This document shows positions 16,726-25,451 of a stretch of DNA of 64,000 bases, in pieces; positions within the stretch are counted from its first letter, which is position 1, and each line of letters opens with the position of its first letter. The translations under genes and the position numbers were made by a program. The notes under the pieces were generated by a model. The model did no database searches and was not told where the DNA came from. It saw only the letters and a program-made list of their open reading frames with translations. The DNA comes from Iodidimonas sp. SYSU 1G8 (GTDB lineage: Bacteria > Pseudomonadota > Alphaproteobacteria > SMXS01). The stretch spans positions 186,001-250,000 of the forward strand of contig NZ_JBBYXJ010000001.1 of NCBI RefSeq assembly GCF_039655775.1. Direction: 5' to 3'.

Positions 16726-19329
16726 CTACCAGCGGTAGGTGGTCTGGATCGTCACCAGCCGCGGCATGCCGAGCTGGCCGGTCAGGTCGCCGGTCTTACC
16801 CAGCGGCTTGTCCTGGATGCTGTAGACATAGTGGTCGTTGGCGCAGTTGGAGCAGATCAGCGAGAACTCCCACGGGCCGTCGACCTGGTAGACGCGGAGA
16901 GACGCGTTGATGATCGTTCGCGCCGGGACCGCCGATCCTGGTTGGCGGATGGCGAGCCTGCCCTTGCTGTTGTGCATCACGTCGCCGCTGAGGGCCAGGT
17001 TCCACGAATTGTTGACCGGCACGTCATAGGTGAAGCCGGCGCTGATCTGGAACGGACCGCCGCCGTAGCGCTGGCCGGACAGATCCTGGATGCAACCGGT
17101 GGCCGCAGGGCTGGCGCACTGGATGGTGACGTCAGCCGCCACGCGGCACAGCGCCGCAAGCTCGGGCCGGTAGGTCGAGGCATTCGGATCGGCCTGACCG
17201 GCATAACACTGGGCTTCGGGGAAGCTGTCGTACTTCAGGTCGTTATACTGGCCGGCAAGGCGCAGTTGCAGTTCGTCGCTCGCCTGCAGCAGCAGGTTCG
17301 CTTCGACGCCCTTGTTGATGGCGGCGGCCGCGTTCTGCACGGTGAAGTTGGTGGTCACCGGGTTGAACACCGCAACCTGCAACGAGCTGTACTTCATGTA
17401 GTACATCGCCATGTCGGCGGTCAGGATGCCGTCGAAGAACGAACCCTTGGCGCCGATTTCAAAGCCTTTGACGGTCGAGCCGTCGAAGGTCAGCGTGTCC
17501 TGGATGTCGACCGTAGGACCGAAATTGCCGATGGTGCCCGGATTGGAAATACCGGCGGCCTGGAAGCCGGTCTTGTACGAAGCGTACACCATCAGGTCAT
17601 CTACGGGCTTCCAGCTCAGGGTCACCTGAGGCGACGTGTTGTGGAAGCTGCGGGTCAGATCGTAGGTGGTGCCGGTGTGGGCGAACGGGTTCGCCGTGTC
17701 GGGCAGGCCGAGCACTTCAGGGAAGAACTGGTCAAGCCGATTGAACAGCTGCACGCCCGTGGCGCTGCGGTTGTCCTCGGTGTAACGCACGCCGCCGGAG
17801 AGCTCGAGAGCGTCGGTGATGTCCCACCGCATTTCCGCGAACACTGACCAGCTCTCGACCTTGTTATCCCAGTACTGGTGATAGGTCAGGAAGCTGCCGT
17901 TGTAGAAGTCGGGATACTCTCCGCTGTCCGGGGCCGGGCCGAGCGGAAAAATCTGCACCGGGGCATCCAGATAGCGGCTGGCGTTTTCATAGAAGCCGCC
18001 GATCATGAAGTTCACCGGGCCGTCGAAATCGGAGCGCAGGCGCAGTTCCTGGCTGAACGTGCGGCCGCCTTCACCCTGTTTGGACGCGACCGCGCCGTAG
18101 GTGTAGTCGTACTGGGTCAATTCGGACTGCTTGTAGTCCCAGTAGCCCGAGACCGAGGTCAGCGTCAGGTCATCGCTGACCTGCCAGTTCATTTCCAGCG
18201 TCGTCAGCAGGTTACGGAAATGGTTGTAGTAGTGGGTGTCGTTGTCATCGAGCGTCGGGTTGCTGGCGAACCAGGCCTCCGGCGGCTGGGTCGAGTGGCG
18301 GCGCCAGCGAATCTTGCCGTCGCAGGTCTGCGTCGGGTCCGCGACGTTGCCGAAGAAGCCGGTGGACAGATACGGATTTCCGCCGATGCCGTCGGCGCAG
18401 GCGATCACCGCGGCGGCGCCCGCGTCGTTGTCGCGGGAATCGGCGGCGAAGATTTTCAGCGTGGCGTCGAAATTGTCCGTCGGCTCGAAACGGGCGGTGA
18501 TACGGCCCACATACTGCTTGGTCTGGGGCTGCGACTTGAACTGGTTCGGGTTGGTCGGATAAAGCGCGTCGGTTTCGTACGGACTCAGATTGCGCGGCAG
18601 GCCGATCAGGTCGCTCGACGTGTTCTTGTAGTAGCCGCCCTGCATGAACTGGCCGCGGCCGGCGACACGGATGGCGAGCTTGTCGTTGACCGGGATCGAT
18701 ACGCCGAACTCGGCGGTCGGATCCTCGGACCTGAATTCATAGCTCAGCTTGGCGAAGCCCTCGAATTCGTCACCGGGGCTGACGCTGGTAACCGCGATCA
18801 CGCCCGCCGGGCTGTTCTTGCCGAAGAACAGGGTCTGCGGGCCCTTGAGCACCTGGATGCTGGCCACGTCGAAGAAGCCGACGCTGGACATGTGGCCGCG
18901 GGTGAACGAGAAGCCGTCGATCACGAACGCCACCGGCTGCTCGGCGCCATAGTCGGACGCCTGCCGCCCGATGCCGCGGATGATGAAGTTGCCGCCGGCG
19001 CCGCCGCCGGAGGCCTTGCTTACCTCGACGCCGGGAAGCTGGGTCGACAATTGAGTGATGTCGGTGGTGTTGTAGCGCTGGATCTGGGTCTCATCCATCA
19101 CCGCGAGGGCGACGGGCGTGTCGATGGCGCGTTCCTCGGTCTTGCGGGCGCTGACCATGACGGTGTCGATGGCCTGGCTCCTGGGCTGGGCGGCCGGCTG
19201 TTCCGATGGGCTCTGTGGCGCGACCCCTTCCTGTGCGGCAGCCGGCACGCCAACCGATAGCGCCAGCACGGTCGCCAAACCGGTCAGCGTTCGACCGGAG
19301 TGGCCGAGATAATTAAAAAGCTGTCTCAC
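16726..19329 (-). CDS. TonB-dependent receptor (paralogue 1)
   Basis: An 867-residue outer-membrane receptor. The start is the GTG at 19329 with AAGGGGAG 10 bases upstream. A signal peptide runs to about residue 33 (PAAAQ). Next comes a TonB-box-like segment IDTVMVSARKTEERA, the plug domain with YNTTDITQLSTQLPGVEV and VLKGPQTLFFGKNSPAGVI, and the 22-strand barrel ending in the terminal aromatic TYRW. It should import a large or scarce substrate using TonB; the ligand is unknown. It is closely similar along its length to the gene at 19720-22338, so the two are a tandem duplication with divergence, and both have a long, partly conserved 5' leader. Confidence 0.94.
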   Translation of the reverse strand: MRQLFNYLGHSGRTLTGLATVLALSVGVPAAAQEGVAPQSPSEQPAAQPRSQAIDTVMVSARKTEERAIDTPVALAVMDETQIQRYNTTDITQLSTQLPGVEVSKASGGGAGGNFIIRGIGRQASDYGAEQPVAFVIDGFSFTRGHMSSVGFFDVASIQVLKGPQTLFFGKNSPAGVIAVTSVSPGDEFEGFAKLSYEFRSEDPTAEFGVSIPVNDKLAIRVAGRGQFMQGGYYKNTSSDLIGLPRNLSPYETDALYPTNPNQFKSQPQTKQYVGRITARFEPTDNFDATLKIFAADSRDNDAGAAAVIACADGIGGNPYLSTGFFGNVADPTQTCDGKIRWRRHSTQPPEAWFASNPTLDDNDTHYYNHFRNLLTTLEMNWQVSDDLTLTSVSGYWDYKQSELTQYDYTYGAVASKQGEGGRTFSQELRLRSDFDGPVNFMIGGFYENASRYLDAPVQIFPLGPAPDSGEYPDFYNGSFLTYHQYWDNKVESWSVFAEMRWDITDALELSGGVRYTEDNRSATGVQLFNRLDQFFPEVLGLPDTANPFAHTGTTYDLTRSFHNTSPQVTLSWKPVDDLMVYASYKTGFQAAGISNPGTIGNFGPTVDIQDTLTFDGSTVKGFEIGAKGSFFDGILTADMAMYYMKYSSLQVAVFNPVTTNFTVQNAAAAINKGVEANLLLQASDELQLRLAGQYNDLKYDSFPEAQCYAGQADPNASTYRPELAALCRVAADVTIQCASPAATGCIQDLSGQRYGGGPFQISAGFTYDVPVNNSWNLALSGDVMHNSKGRLAIRQPGSAVPARTIINASLRVYQVDGPWEFSLICSNCANDHYVYSIQDKPLGKTGDLTGQLGMPRLVTIQTTYRW

Positions 19330-19666
19330 TGGTTGTTTTCTCCCCTTGTCGTGTTGTCCTGCGACCGTTGGAGTGCCCAACGGACATGAGATCAGGCTGC
19401 GGTTACGCCCGCGTCTGTTTTGATTGTGGTGGTGATGCGCGAGGAGGTGCCCGGCGTGAGGGTGCGAGAAGCCCATGTGGTGACCATCCGCACCTGTCCT
19501 CCCCAGATCAGTGCTTCGACTATTTAAAACAACATCATAATATTTTAATACATTCAAGCATGAATTTTCCGGGCTGCGCAGGTTGCAACAGTCTACACCG
19601 CCGGTCGTGCGGGCGGGACAGCCACTTTCAGTGAGTGGCTGTCCGACGTACAGCTCGCCGAAAGAA
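19330..19666 (-). promoter_or_regulatory. Long leader and upstream region of receptor 1
   Basis: A gene-free stretch of about 340 bases. It holds the Shine-Dalgarno site of receptor 1, a GGGGAGGA..GGTGCG block (minus strand, around 19490-19508) that recurs in the leader of receptor 2, and an AT-rich zone (19520-19566). In that zone the palindrome ATTCA-AGCA-TGAAT (19552-19565) occurs. The promoter is probably in the AT-rich zone, giving a leader of more than 200 bases. No known riboswitch was recognised. Confidence 0.5.
19551..19563 (-). repeat. Receptor-pair upstream motif, copy 1
   Basis: CATTCAAGCATGA on the plus strand is shared exactly with 22586-22598 upstream of receptor 2. Here it is part of a palindrome ATTCA-N4-TGAAT. 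It is 222 bases upstream of the receptor start. It may be an operator or a promoter element. Confidence 0.55.
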
Positions 19667-19698
19667 AAGGGGCGGACCGGTTTCCCGGCCCGCCCCTT
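19667..19698 (-). terminator. Terminator of the second TonB-dependent receptor gene
   Basis: AAGGGGCGG (19667-19675) pairs with CCGCCCCTT (19690-19698), with an inner CCGG/CCGG pair. On the minus strand the stem ends in TTTTCTTT. It is very similar in sequence to the terminator after receptor 1, consistent with duplication of the whole gene unit. Confidence 0.85.
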
Positions 19699-19719
19699 GG
19701 CGGCTTATGCTGGGATAGC

Positions 19720-22338
19720 TTACCAGCGATAGGTGCTCTGGATGGTGACCAGGCGCGGCAAGCCGAGCTGGCCGGTCAGGTCGCCGGTCTTGCCCAGCGG
19801 CTTGTCCTGGATGCTGTAGACGTAACGCTCGTTGGCGCAGTTCGAGCACATCAGCGCGAACTCCCACGGGCCATCCACCTGGCTCACACGGAGCGAAGCG
19901 TTGATGATGGTCCGGGCGCCGACGGCGGTGCCCGGCTGACGGATGGTCTCGCGACCCTTCGTCCGGTGGTTCACGTCACCGCTGAGCGACAGGTTCCAGT
20001 CGTTGCTCAGGCCGATATCGTAGGTGAAGCCAGCGTTGATCTGGAACGGCGCGCCGCCATAGTTTTCACCCGACATGTCTTGCACCCGGCCGGTGCCGCT
20101 GGAGCTGAAGCCGCAAAGCGCAGCCAGTTCCGGACGGTAGTTCGACGCGCTCGGATCCGCCTGACCCGCATAGCACTGGGCTTCCGGGAAGCTGACATAT
20201 TTCAGGTCATTATACTGGGCCGACAGGCGCAGCTGCAGTTCGTCGGTGGCATACATATAGAGGTTGGCCTCGACGCCCTTGTTGACGGCGGCGGCGGCGT
20301 TCTGGACGGTGAAGTTGGTGGTCACCGGGTTGAACACGGCGACCTGCAGGTCGCTGTACTTCATCCGGTACAGTGCCAGATCGCCGGTCAGGATACCGTC
20401 GAAGAACGATCCCTTCACGCCGAGTTCGAAGCCCTTCACCGTTGAGCCGTCAAAGGTCAGGATCGGATTGACCTCTTCGCTGGTCGCGCGGATCGGATTG
20501 CCGTTCACGTCGTAGCGGATCGCGCCGTTCTGATCCTTCGAATAGAAGTTACCGATCGTGCCCGGATTGGAAATACCGGCCGCCTGGTAACCCGTCTTGT
20601 AGGACGCGTAGAGCAAGATATCCGGCGTGGCCTTCCAGCTTAGGGTCGCCTGCGGCGAGGTGTTGGTAAAGCGGCGGTTCAGATTGTATTCCGTGCCCGA
20701 ATGCGCGAACGGGTTGGCCGTTTCAGGCAGTCCCAGAAGGCCGAAGAACTGGTCGAGGCGGTTGAACAACTGCTTGCCGTTGGCCTTGCGCTCGTCCTCG
20801 GTGTAACGCACGCCGCCCGACAGCTCGAGGGTATCGGTGATGTCCCAGCGCATTTCCGCGAAGATCGACCAGCTGGTGATGTTGTTCTTCCAGTACTGGT
20901 GATAGGTCAGGAAGCTGCCATCGTAGAAGCTGTCATAGAACGGGCTTGACGGGGCAGGGCCGAGCGGGAAGATCTGCACCGGCGCGTTCAGGTCGCGGAA
21001 CATGTCTTCATAGAAGCCGCCGATCATGAAGTTGACCGGGCCGTCATAGTCGGAGCGCAGACGCAGTTCCGAGGTGAAGCTGTGACCGCCTTCGCCCTGC
21101 TTCGACGCGACGACGCCATAGGTGTAGTCGTACTGGGTCAACTCGCGTTGCTTGTAATCCCAGTAGCCGGACACCGAGGTCAGCTCGAGGTCGTCATTGA
21201 TCCGCCAGTTCATTTCCAGGGTCGTCAGGAAGTTGCGGAAATGGTTGAAGTAGTGGGTGTCGTTGTCGTCCAGCGTCGGGTTGGTTGCCAGCCATTCTTC
21301 GGTCGGCTGGGTGCTGTGACGCCGCCAGCGGATCTTGCCGTCGCAAACCTGGGTCGGGTCCTTGACCAGGCCGAAGAAGCCCGTGTTTTGATATGGGCTG
21401 CCGCCGATACCGTCGGCGCAGGCGATGACAGCGGCCGCGCCGGCGTCATTGTCGCGTGAGTCCGCCCCGAAGATCTTCAGTGTCGCATCGAAACTATCCG
21501 AGGGCGTGAACACCGCCGTCAAACGGCCGACGAACTGCTTGGTCTTCGGGGTTTCCGTGAACTGGTTCGGATTGGTCGGGTAGGTGGTCTCCAGACCCAG
21601 ATTACGGGGCAGGCCGACAAGATCGGACGAGGTGTTCTTGTAGTAGCCGCCCTGCATGAACTGGCCGCGACCGGCGACGCGGATGGCGAGCTTTTCGTTG
21701 ACCGGGATCGACACGCCGAATTCGAGGCTGGGGTCCTCGGCGCGGAATTCGTAGCTGACCCGCGCGAAGCCCTCGAACTCGTCGTCGGGGCTGACACTGG
21801 TGACCGCGATCACGCCGGCCGGGCTGTTCTTGCCGAAGAACAGGGTCTGCGGGCCCTTAAGCACCTGAACGTTCTCGACGTCGAAAAAGCCGACGCTGGA
21901 CATGTGGCCGCGCGTGAACGAGAACCCGTCCAGCACGAAGGCGACAGGCTGGTCGGCGCCGTAGTCGGATGCCTGACGACCGATGCCGCGAATGATGAAG
22001 TTACCGCCGGCGCCGCCGCCGGACGCCTTGTTGACCTCAACGCCCGGCAATTGCGAGGTGAGCTGGGTAATGTCGGTGGTGTTGTAGCGCTGGATCTGGG
22101 CCTCATCCATCACCGCGAGGGCGACGGGCGTGTCGATGGCCCGTTCCTCGGTCTTGCGCGCGCTGACCATGACGGTGTCGATGGTGCGGCGCGCTTCCGG
22201 CGCGGGCGGTGCCGGGGGCGCATCCTGTGCGCCCGCAGGCAGGCTGGCCGACGTCAGGAGCAGAGCCCCCGCCGTGCCAGTAAGCACGCGTCCGGCCAGC
22301 CGGCGCGCGCGTTTATGCTCTGTCGCTCTCTTGGTCAC
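19720..22338 (-). CDS. TonB-dependent receptor (paralogue 2)
   Basis: An 872-residue receptor with an Arg-rich signal peptide ending PAGAQ (about residue 38), the same IDTVMVSARKTEERA segment, plug motif YNTTDITQLTSQLPGVEV, and barrel terminus TYRW as its neighbour. Differences between the two concentrate in barrel loops. For example, this copy has an extra segment near DQNGAIRYDVNGNPIRATSE that is absent in paralogue 1, which points to altered ligand loops. It is divergent from a SnoaL-like gene, with a 436-base gap. The ligand is unknown. Confidence 0.94.
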   Translation of the reverse strand: MTKRATEHKRARRLAGRVLTGTAGALLLTSASLPAGAQDAPPAPPAPEARRTIDTVMVSARKTEERAIDTPVALAVMDEAQIQRYNTTDITQLTSQLPGVEVNKASGGGAGGNFIIRGIGRQASDYGADQPVAFVLDGFSFTRGHMSSVGFFDVENVQVLKGPQTLFFGKNSPAGVIAVTSVSPDDEFEGFARVSYEFRAEDPSLEFGVSIPVNEKLAIRVAGRGQFMQGGYYKNTSSDLVGLPRNLGLETTYPTNPNQFTETPKTKQFVGRLTAVFTPSDSFDATLKIFGADSRDNDAGAAAVIACADGIGGSPYQNTGFFGLVKDPTQVCDGKIRWRRHSTQPTEEWLATNPTLDDNDTHYFNHFRNFLTTLEMNWRINDDLELTSVSGYWDYKQRELTQYDYTYGVVASKQGEGGHSFTSELRLRSDYDGPVNFMIGGFYEDMFRDLNAPVQIFPLGPAPSSPFYDSFYDGSFLTYHQYWKNNITSWSIFAEMRWDITDTLELSGGVRYTEDERKANGKQLFNRLDQFFGLLGLPETANPFAHSGTEYNLNRRFTNTSPQATLSWKATPDILLYASYKTGYQAAGISNPGTIGNFYSKDQNGAIRYDVNGNPIRATSEEVNPILTFDGSTVKGFELGVKGSFFDGILTGDLALYRMKYSDLQVAVFNPVTTNFTVQNAAAAVNKGVEANLYMYATDELQLRLSAQYNDLKYVSFPEAQCYAGQADPSASNYRPELAALCGFSSSGTGRVQDMSGENYGGAPFQINAGFTYDIGLSNDWNLSLSGDVNHRTKGRETIRQPGTAVGARTIINASLRVSQVDGPWEFALMCSNCANERYVYSIQDKPLGKTGDLTGQLGLPRLVTIQSTYRW

Positions 22339-22774
22339 TGTTTACTCCCCTGTTTCGGCTTTCCCCAGCCGGTTCCCTTGTGTCTGGCGCCCGACGCCAC
22401 CGCATCAGGACCATTGTTAAATTTCCGAAAAATGGGCTGCTCATGTCGCGTCGGCTTCTTGAGCGAGGACCGACTTCTCCACTTGGTGGCGTTTCGGATG
22501 ACCCGGTAGCACGCACCCGATCCTCCCCAAGATGGTGTGCCTACATGTCGCAACGGCCTGAAAATCAGACCATGTTACCCCTCAGCATTCAAGCATGATT
22601 TTTTAAAAACAATACGACTGTTTGTTTTTGAGCGCGGTATATGCGACCTCGTGTCGAAGATGTCCGCTGCCTGTCAATGGTGTCGTGCCGGCTGCGAATA
22701 AGCAAGGGTGCTTTTTCCGGCGTCACGCGCTAGGCTCGGGGGCGGAGGCTTCTTTAAAAATGGGGATGACACGA
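22339..22774. promoter_or_regulatory. Divergent regulatory region between receptor 2 and SnoaL-like gene
   Basis: A 436-base gap without a convincing gene. On the minus strand it holds the leader of receptor 2, including the GGGGAGGA..GGTGCG block near 22514-22531 shared with receptor 1, and the copy-2 motif at 22586-22598. An AT-rich segment (22597-22630) is the likely promoter zone for both directions. Confidence 0.5.
22586..22598 (-). repeat. Receptor-pair upstream motif, copy 2
   Basis: An exact copy of the 13-base CATTCAAGCATGA seen at 19551-19563. It lies 248 bases upstream of the receptor 2 start. The palindrome is imperfect here, as the right arm is TGATT. Confidence 0.55.
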
Positions 22775-23302
22775 ATGTCCGACGATCCGAGGCTTCAGAC
22801 CCTTTGGGATAAGCAGGAGATTGCAGAGGTGCTCGGCGCGCGCTACGGCCGGGCGCTGGATTGGCTCGACGAGGAGGCTCTTAAGGACTGCTTCCATCCC
22901 GACGGCCATGTCGACTACGGATTTTTCGTCGGCAATGCCCATGATTGGTGCGTCGCGGTCATGCCGATCGAGAAGGAGAGCCTTCATCGGTTCCATTATG
23001 TGTTCAACATCCTGATCCGGATCGAGGGAGACACGGCCGAGGCCGAGAGCAACAGCCTCGCCGGCGGCCGGCGGCCCGATGGAGAGGGAGGCTTTACCCA
23101 GAGCTTCTTTGGCAGCCGCTATCTCGACAGGCTGGAACGGCGCGGCGGCGTCTGGAAGATCGCGGAGCGCCGTGCGCTGCTCGAGTTCGCGCAGGAAATG
23201 CCGAGCTCCGGCGGACCAGGTGGCGGGCTGGCGGGACTGGAACTGGTCAGCGGTCTTTCGCCGCAGCACGCTCTCTACCGTCCTATGCGGCCTGCCGACT
23301 AG
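22775..23302 (+). CDS. SnoaL-like (nuclear transport factor 2 fold) protein
   Basis: A 175-residue protein with the SnoaL_4 pattern. An N-terminal helix has IAEVLGARYGRALDWLDEEALKDCFHPDGHVDYG, with residues split by turns, then HRFHYVFNILIRIEGDTAEAES, and a strand SRYLDRLERRGGVWKIAERRALLEF. The fold is a cone-shaped alpha+beta barrel used by cyclases, dehydratases and isomerases. The reaction is unknown. Start choice is uncertain: ATGs at 22760, 22766 and 22775 are in frame, and GGGGA gives 22775 the best spacing. It is divergent from receptor 2, which may indicate a shared catabolic role. Confidence 0.78.
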   Translation: MSDDPRLQTLWDKQEIAEVLGARYGRALDWLDEEALKDCFHPDGHVDYGFFVGNAHDWCVAVMPIEKESLHRFHYVFNILIRIEGDTAEAESNSLAGGRRPDGEGGFTQSFFGSRYLDRLERRGGVWKIAERRALLEFAQEMPSSGGPGGGLAGLELVSGLSPQHALYRPMRPAD

Positions 23303-23564
23303 ATCAATCATCCGGTCCCTTCGCGAGCGAATCGATCCCTCCGCCCGTCGATGCCCTGAAAGCCGCGCTTCTGGCCGGATGAGGACGTTCCAACCGCGTT
23401 GCGGCCGCGCCGTCACGGAGCCGTAATTGCCCAGCGGAAGCCGGGTTGGCGGGGGCGCGTGACGGGCCGTGGACGACCGTCCCCCGATCGAACTCGTCGC
23501 ACGGGGTAGCGTGCGGCGGCGTCCCATGCTTTTATGTCGCCCCCGGACGGCAAAAGGAGCGGCA

Positions 23565-25151
23565 TTGTTTCAGCCCGCTGAGATAATCCGGCCACGTCGC
23601 GGCAACGCGATGTTGAGGTTGGCGACGGTCGCGGCGATGGTGATCGGGGTGACGCTTGCCGCGTCGCCCGCGGCAGCCCAGACGGCCACACCGCAGCGTA
23701 TCATCGTGAAACAGAAGGCTGCGCCGGAAGTCTCCACACCGTCGCGCGTCGAAACCAATCCCGAGCCCTGGACCGGTGACCTCGATGGCATGAAGGACCG
23801 TCAGGTCATCCGTATCCTCGTGCCCTACAGCAAGACCCTCTTCTTCTATGACAAGGAGAAGGAAATGGGCGTGCTGCACGAGATGGGGCTGTCGCTGGAG
23901 AAGTGGGCGAATACCCACACGGACGGTGCCGCGCAGGATGGCAATATCCGGATCGTGTTCGTACCGGTCGCCGAGGACCGGCTTCTTCCCGACCTGAAGG
24001 CCGGTCTGGGCGACATTGCGGCGGGCGGTCTGACCACCGAGCCCGAGGGAAGGATCGGACTGGATTTGAGCGGTGCGCTGGCGCCGAACAGCGGTGCCGT
24101 CATCGTTACCCGCAAACGCGGTGATCCGGTTCCCGAACTGGAGCGTCTTTCCGGGCGGCAGGTGGCCATCCACGCGTCCAGTGCCGCTTATGTGCCGCTG
24201 CGCCAGCTCAGCGACAAGATGGTCGCCGAGGGAAAGCGTCCCATCAATCTCATTACGGTTCCGGAGGAATTGCAGGACGAAGATCTGCTGCAAATGGTCA
24301 ATGGCGGCTTGCTGTCGGTCGCGGTGGTCGATGGCTACGTCGCGGCATTCTGGTCCCAGGTCCTGTCAGGCCTCGTCGTGCGGGACGATCTGCTGGACTA
24401 CGGTGGGACCGAGCTTGCCTGGGCCGTGCGTCAGGACAGCCCCCAGCTCAAGCGCCTGATGGAAGGGTTCCTGGCGCGCAACAAGCCGTCGACCTTTGCC
24501 GCGGCCTCGTTGAAGAAGTATCTCGGCGAGACGGCCCTGCCCAATAACGCCACGGCGGAGGGGGAGATGGCGAAGTTCAATCAGGCCATCGACATGTTCA
24601 AGAAGTATGGCGACGCCTATGACCTCGATCATCTGATGATGATGGCGCTCGGCTATCAGGAGTCCCGTCTCAACCAGAAGGTGCGTAACCCCTATGGCCC
24701 GGTCGGCATGATGCAGATCACCCAGGCCACGGCGGCGACGTCTGTGGTGGGGATCAGAGGGATCGAAAAGGACGCGGGACGTAATGTGGAGGCCGCCGCC
24801 AAATATCTGCGTTATATCGCGGACTCCTATCTGGACGACCCCAACATGGACCAGATGAACCGGACGCTGATGGCCTTCGTCGGTTACAATGCCGGCCCCA
24901 AGAACCTGGAACGGGTCCGCGATGCGGCGGTAAAGTCGGGCCTCAACCCGAACGTATGGTTCAACAACGTCGAACTGGCCGCCGCGCAGACCCTCGGCCG
25001 CAAGAGCGTCGAGTACGTTTCCAATATCTACAAGTACTACACGGCCTATCGCGTCGCCGTCGGGGATCCCGCGTTGCGGGAAAAATCCGTGAAAGGGCTG
25101 CCTCCGGAGACGGACGGCCAGGCCCAAGCCAAGGCACCGGCCGCGCCCTAG
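23565..25151 (+). CDS. MltF-like membrane-bound lytic transglycosylase with solute-binding domain
   Basis: A roughly 528-residue exported protein. The periplasmic-binding-protein-like domain (about residues 75-300) comes first, followed by an SLT lytic transglycosylase domain with catalytic Glu in GYQESRLN, then YGPVGMMQI and LMAFVGYNAGP. MltF enzymes cleave peptidoglycan with formation of 1,6-anhydromuramic acid. Start choice: TTG at 23565 has AAGGAG six bases upstream. The in-frame ATG at 23610 gives a more classical signal peptide (ending AAAQ) but has no clear ribosome site. Either start leaves the enzyme intact. Confidence 0.88.
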   Translation: MFQPAEIIRPRRGNAMLRLATVAAMVIGVTLAASPAAAQTATPQRIIVKQKAAPEVSTPSRVETNPEPWTGDLDGMKDRQVIRILVPYSKTLFFYDKEKEMGVLHEMGLSLEKWANTHTDGAAQDGNIRIVFVPVAEDRLLPDLKAGLGDIAAGGLTTEPEGRIGLDLSGALAPNSGAVIVTRKRGDPVPELERLSGRQVAIHASSAAYVPLRQLSDKMVAEGKRPINLITVPEELQDEDLLQMVNGGLLSVAVVDGYVAAFWSQVLSGLVVRDDLLDYGGTELAWAVRQDSPQLKRLMEGFLARNKPSTFAAASLKKYLGETALPNNATAEGEMAKFNQAIDMFKKYGDAYDLDHLMMMALGYQESRLNQKVRNPYGPVGMMQITQATAATSVVGIRGIEKDAGRNVEAAAKYLRYIADSYLDDPNMDQMNRTLMAFVGYNAGPKNLERVRDAAVKSGLNPNVWFNNVELAAAQTLGRKSVEYVSNIYKYYTAYRVAVGDPALREKSVKGLPPETDGQAQAKAPAAP

Positions 25152-25451
25152 GGCCGAGCTTTGTACGAGGGTTTTTCCCCTGTGGATCTACGGTAGCGGG
25201 GTATCCCGTTTCCGTAGTCCTGCCATTCTGAAAAAACCTGATATGGCGCTCAAACCGGGCGATAAAGTCTTGGCCGTAAACTTTCGAGGGCCTATATGTC
25301 GCGCGCCTATTGTTCAAGTCGAGGCTGTCGGTTTTTAGGCAGGTCCCGCCCGGATGGTAACGGAGTTCCAGGCTATGTGTTTCTCGATTTGATCGACCGC
25401 CACGGTCACCACGCGTTCTCGTCGCGCCGTACCCAGACCCTTGAAGGCTTC
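25152..25451 (+). other. Intergenic region with a hairpin before the RND pair
   Basis: About 300 bases without a recognisable gene. A nested hairpin lies at 25185-25220: CTACGG (25188-25193) pairs with CCGTAG (25212-25217), enclosing CGGG-GTAT-CCCG. It lacks a U-run and may end the transglycosylase transcript. A longer in-frame extension of the next gene into this region (from 25296) lacks signal-peptide character. Confidence 0.5.

Noticed and set aside
17878-19260. Plus-strand frame opposite TonB receptor 1
   Set aside because: Shadow of the receptor; no homology pattern seen.
19395-19557. N-terminal extension of TonB receptor 1 through the leader
   Set aside because: The extension is His/Arg-rich and precedes a proper ribosome site and signal peptide at 19329.
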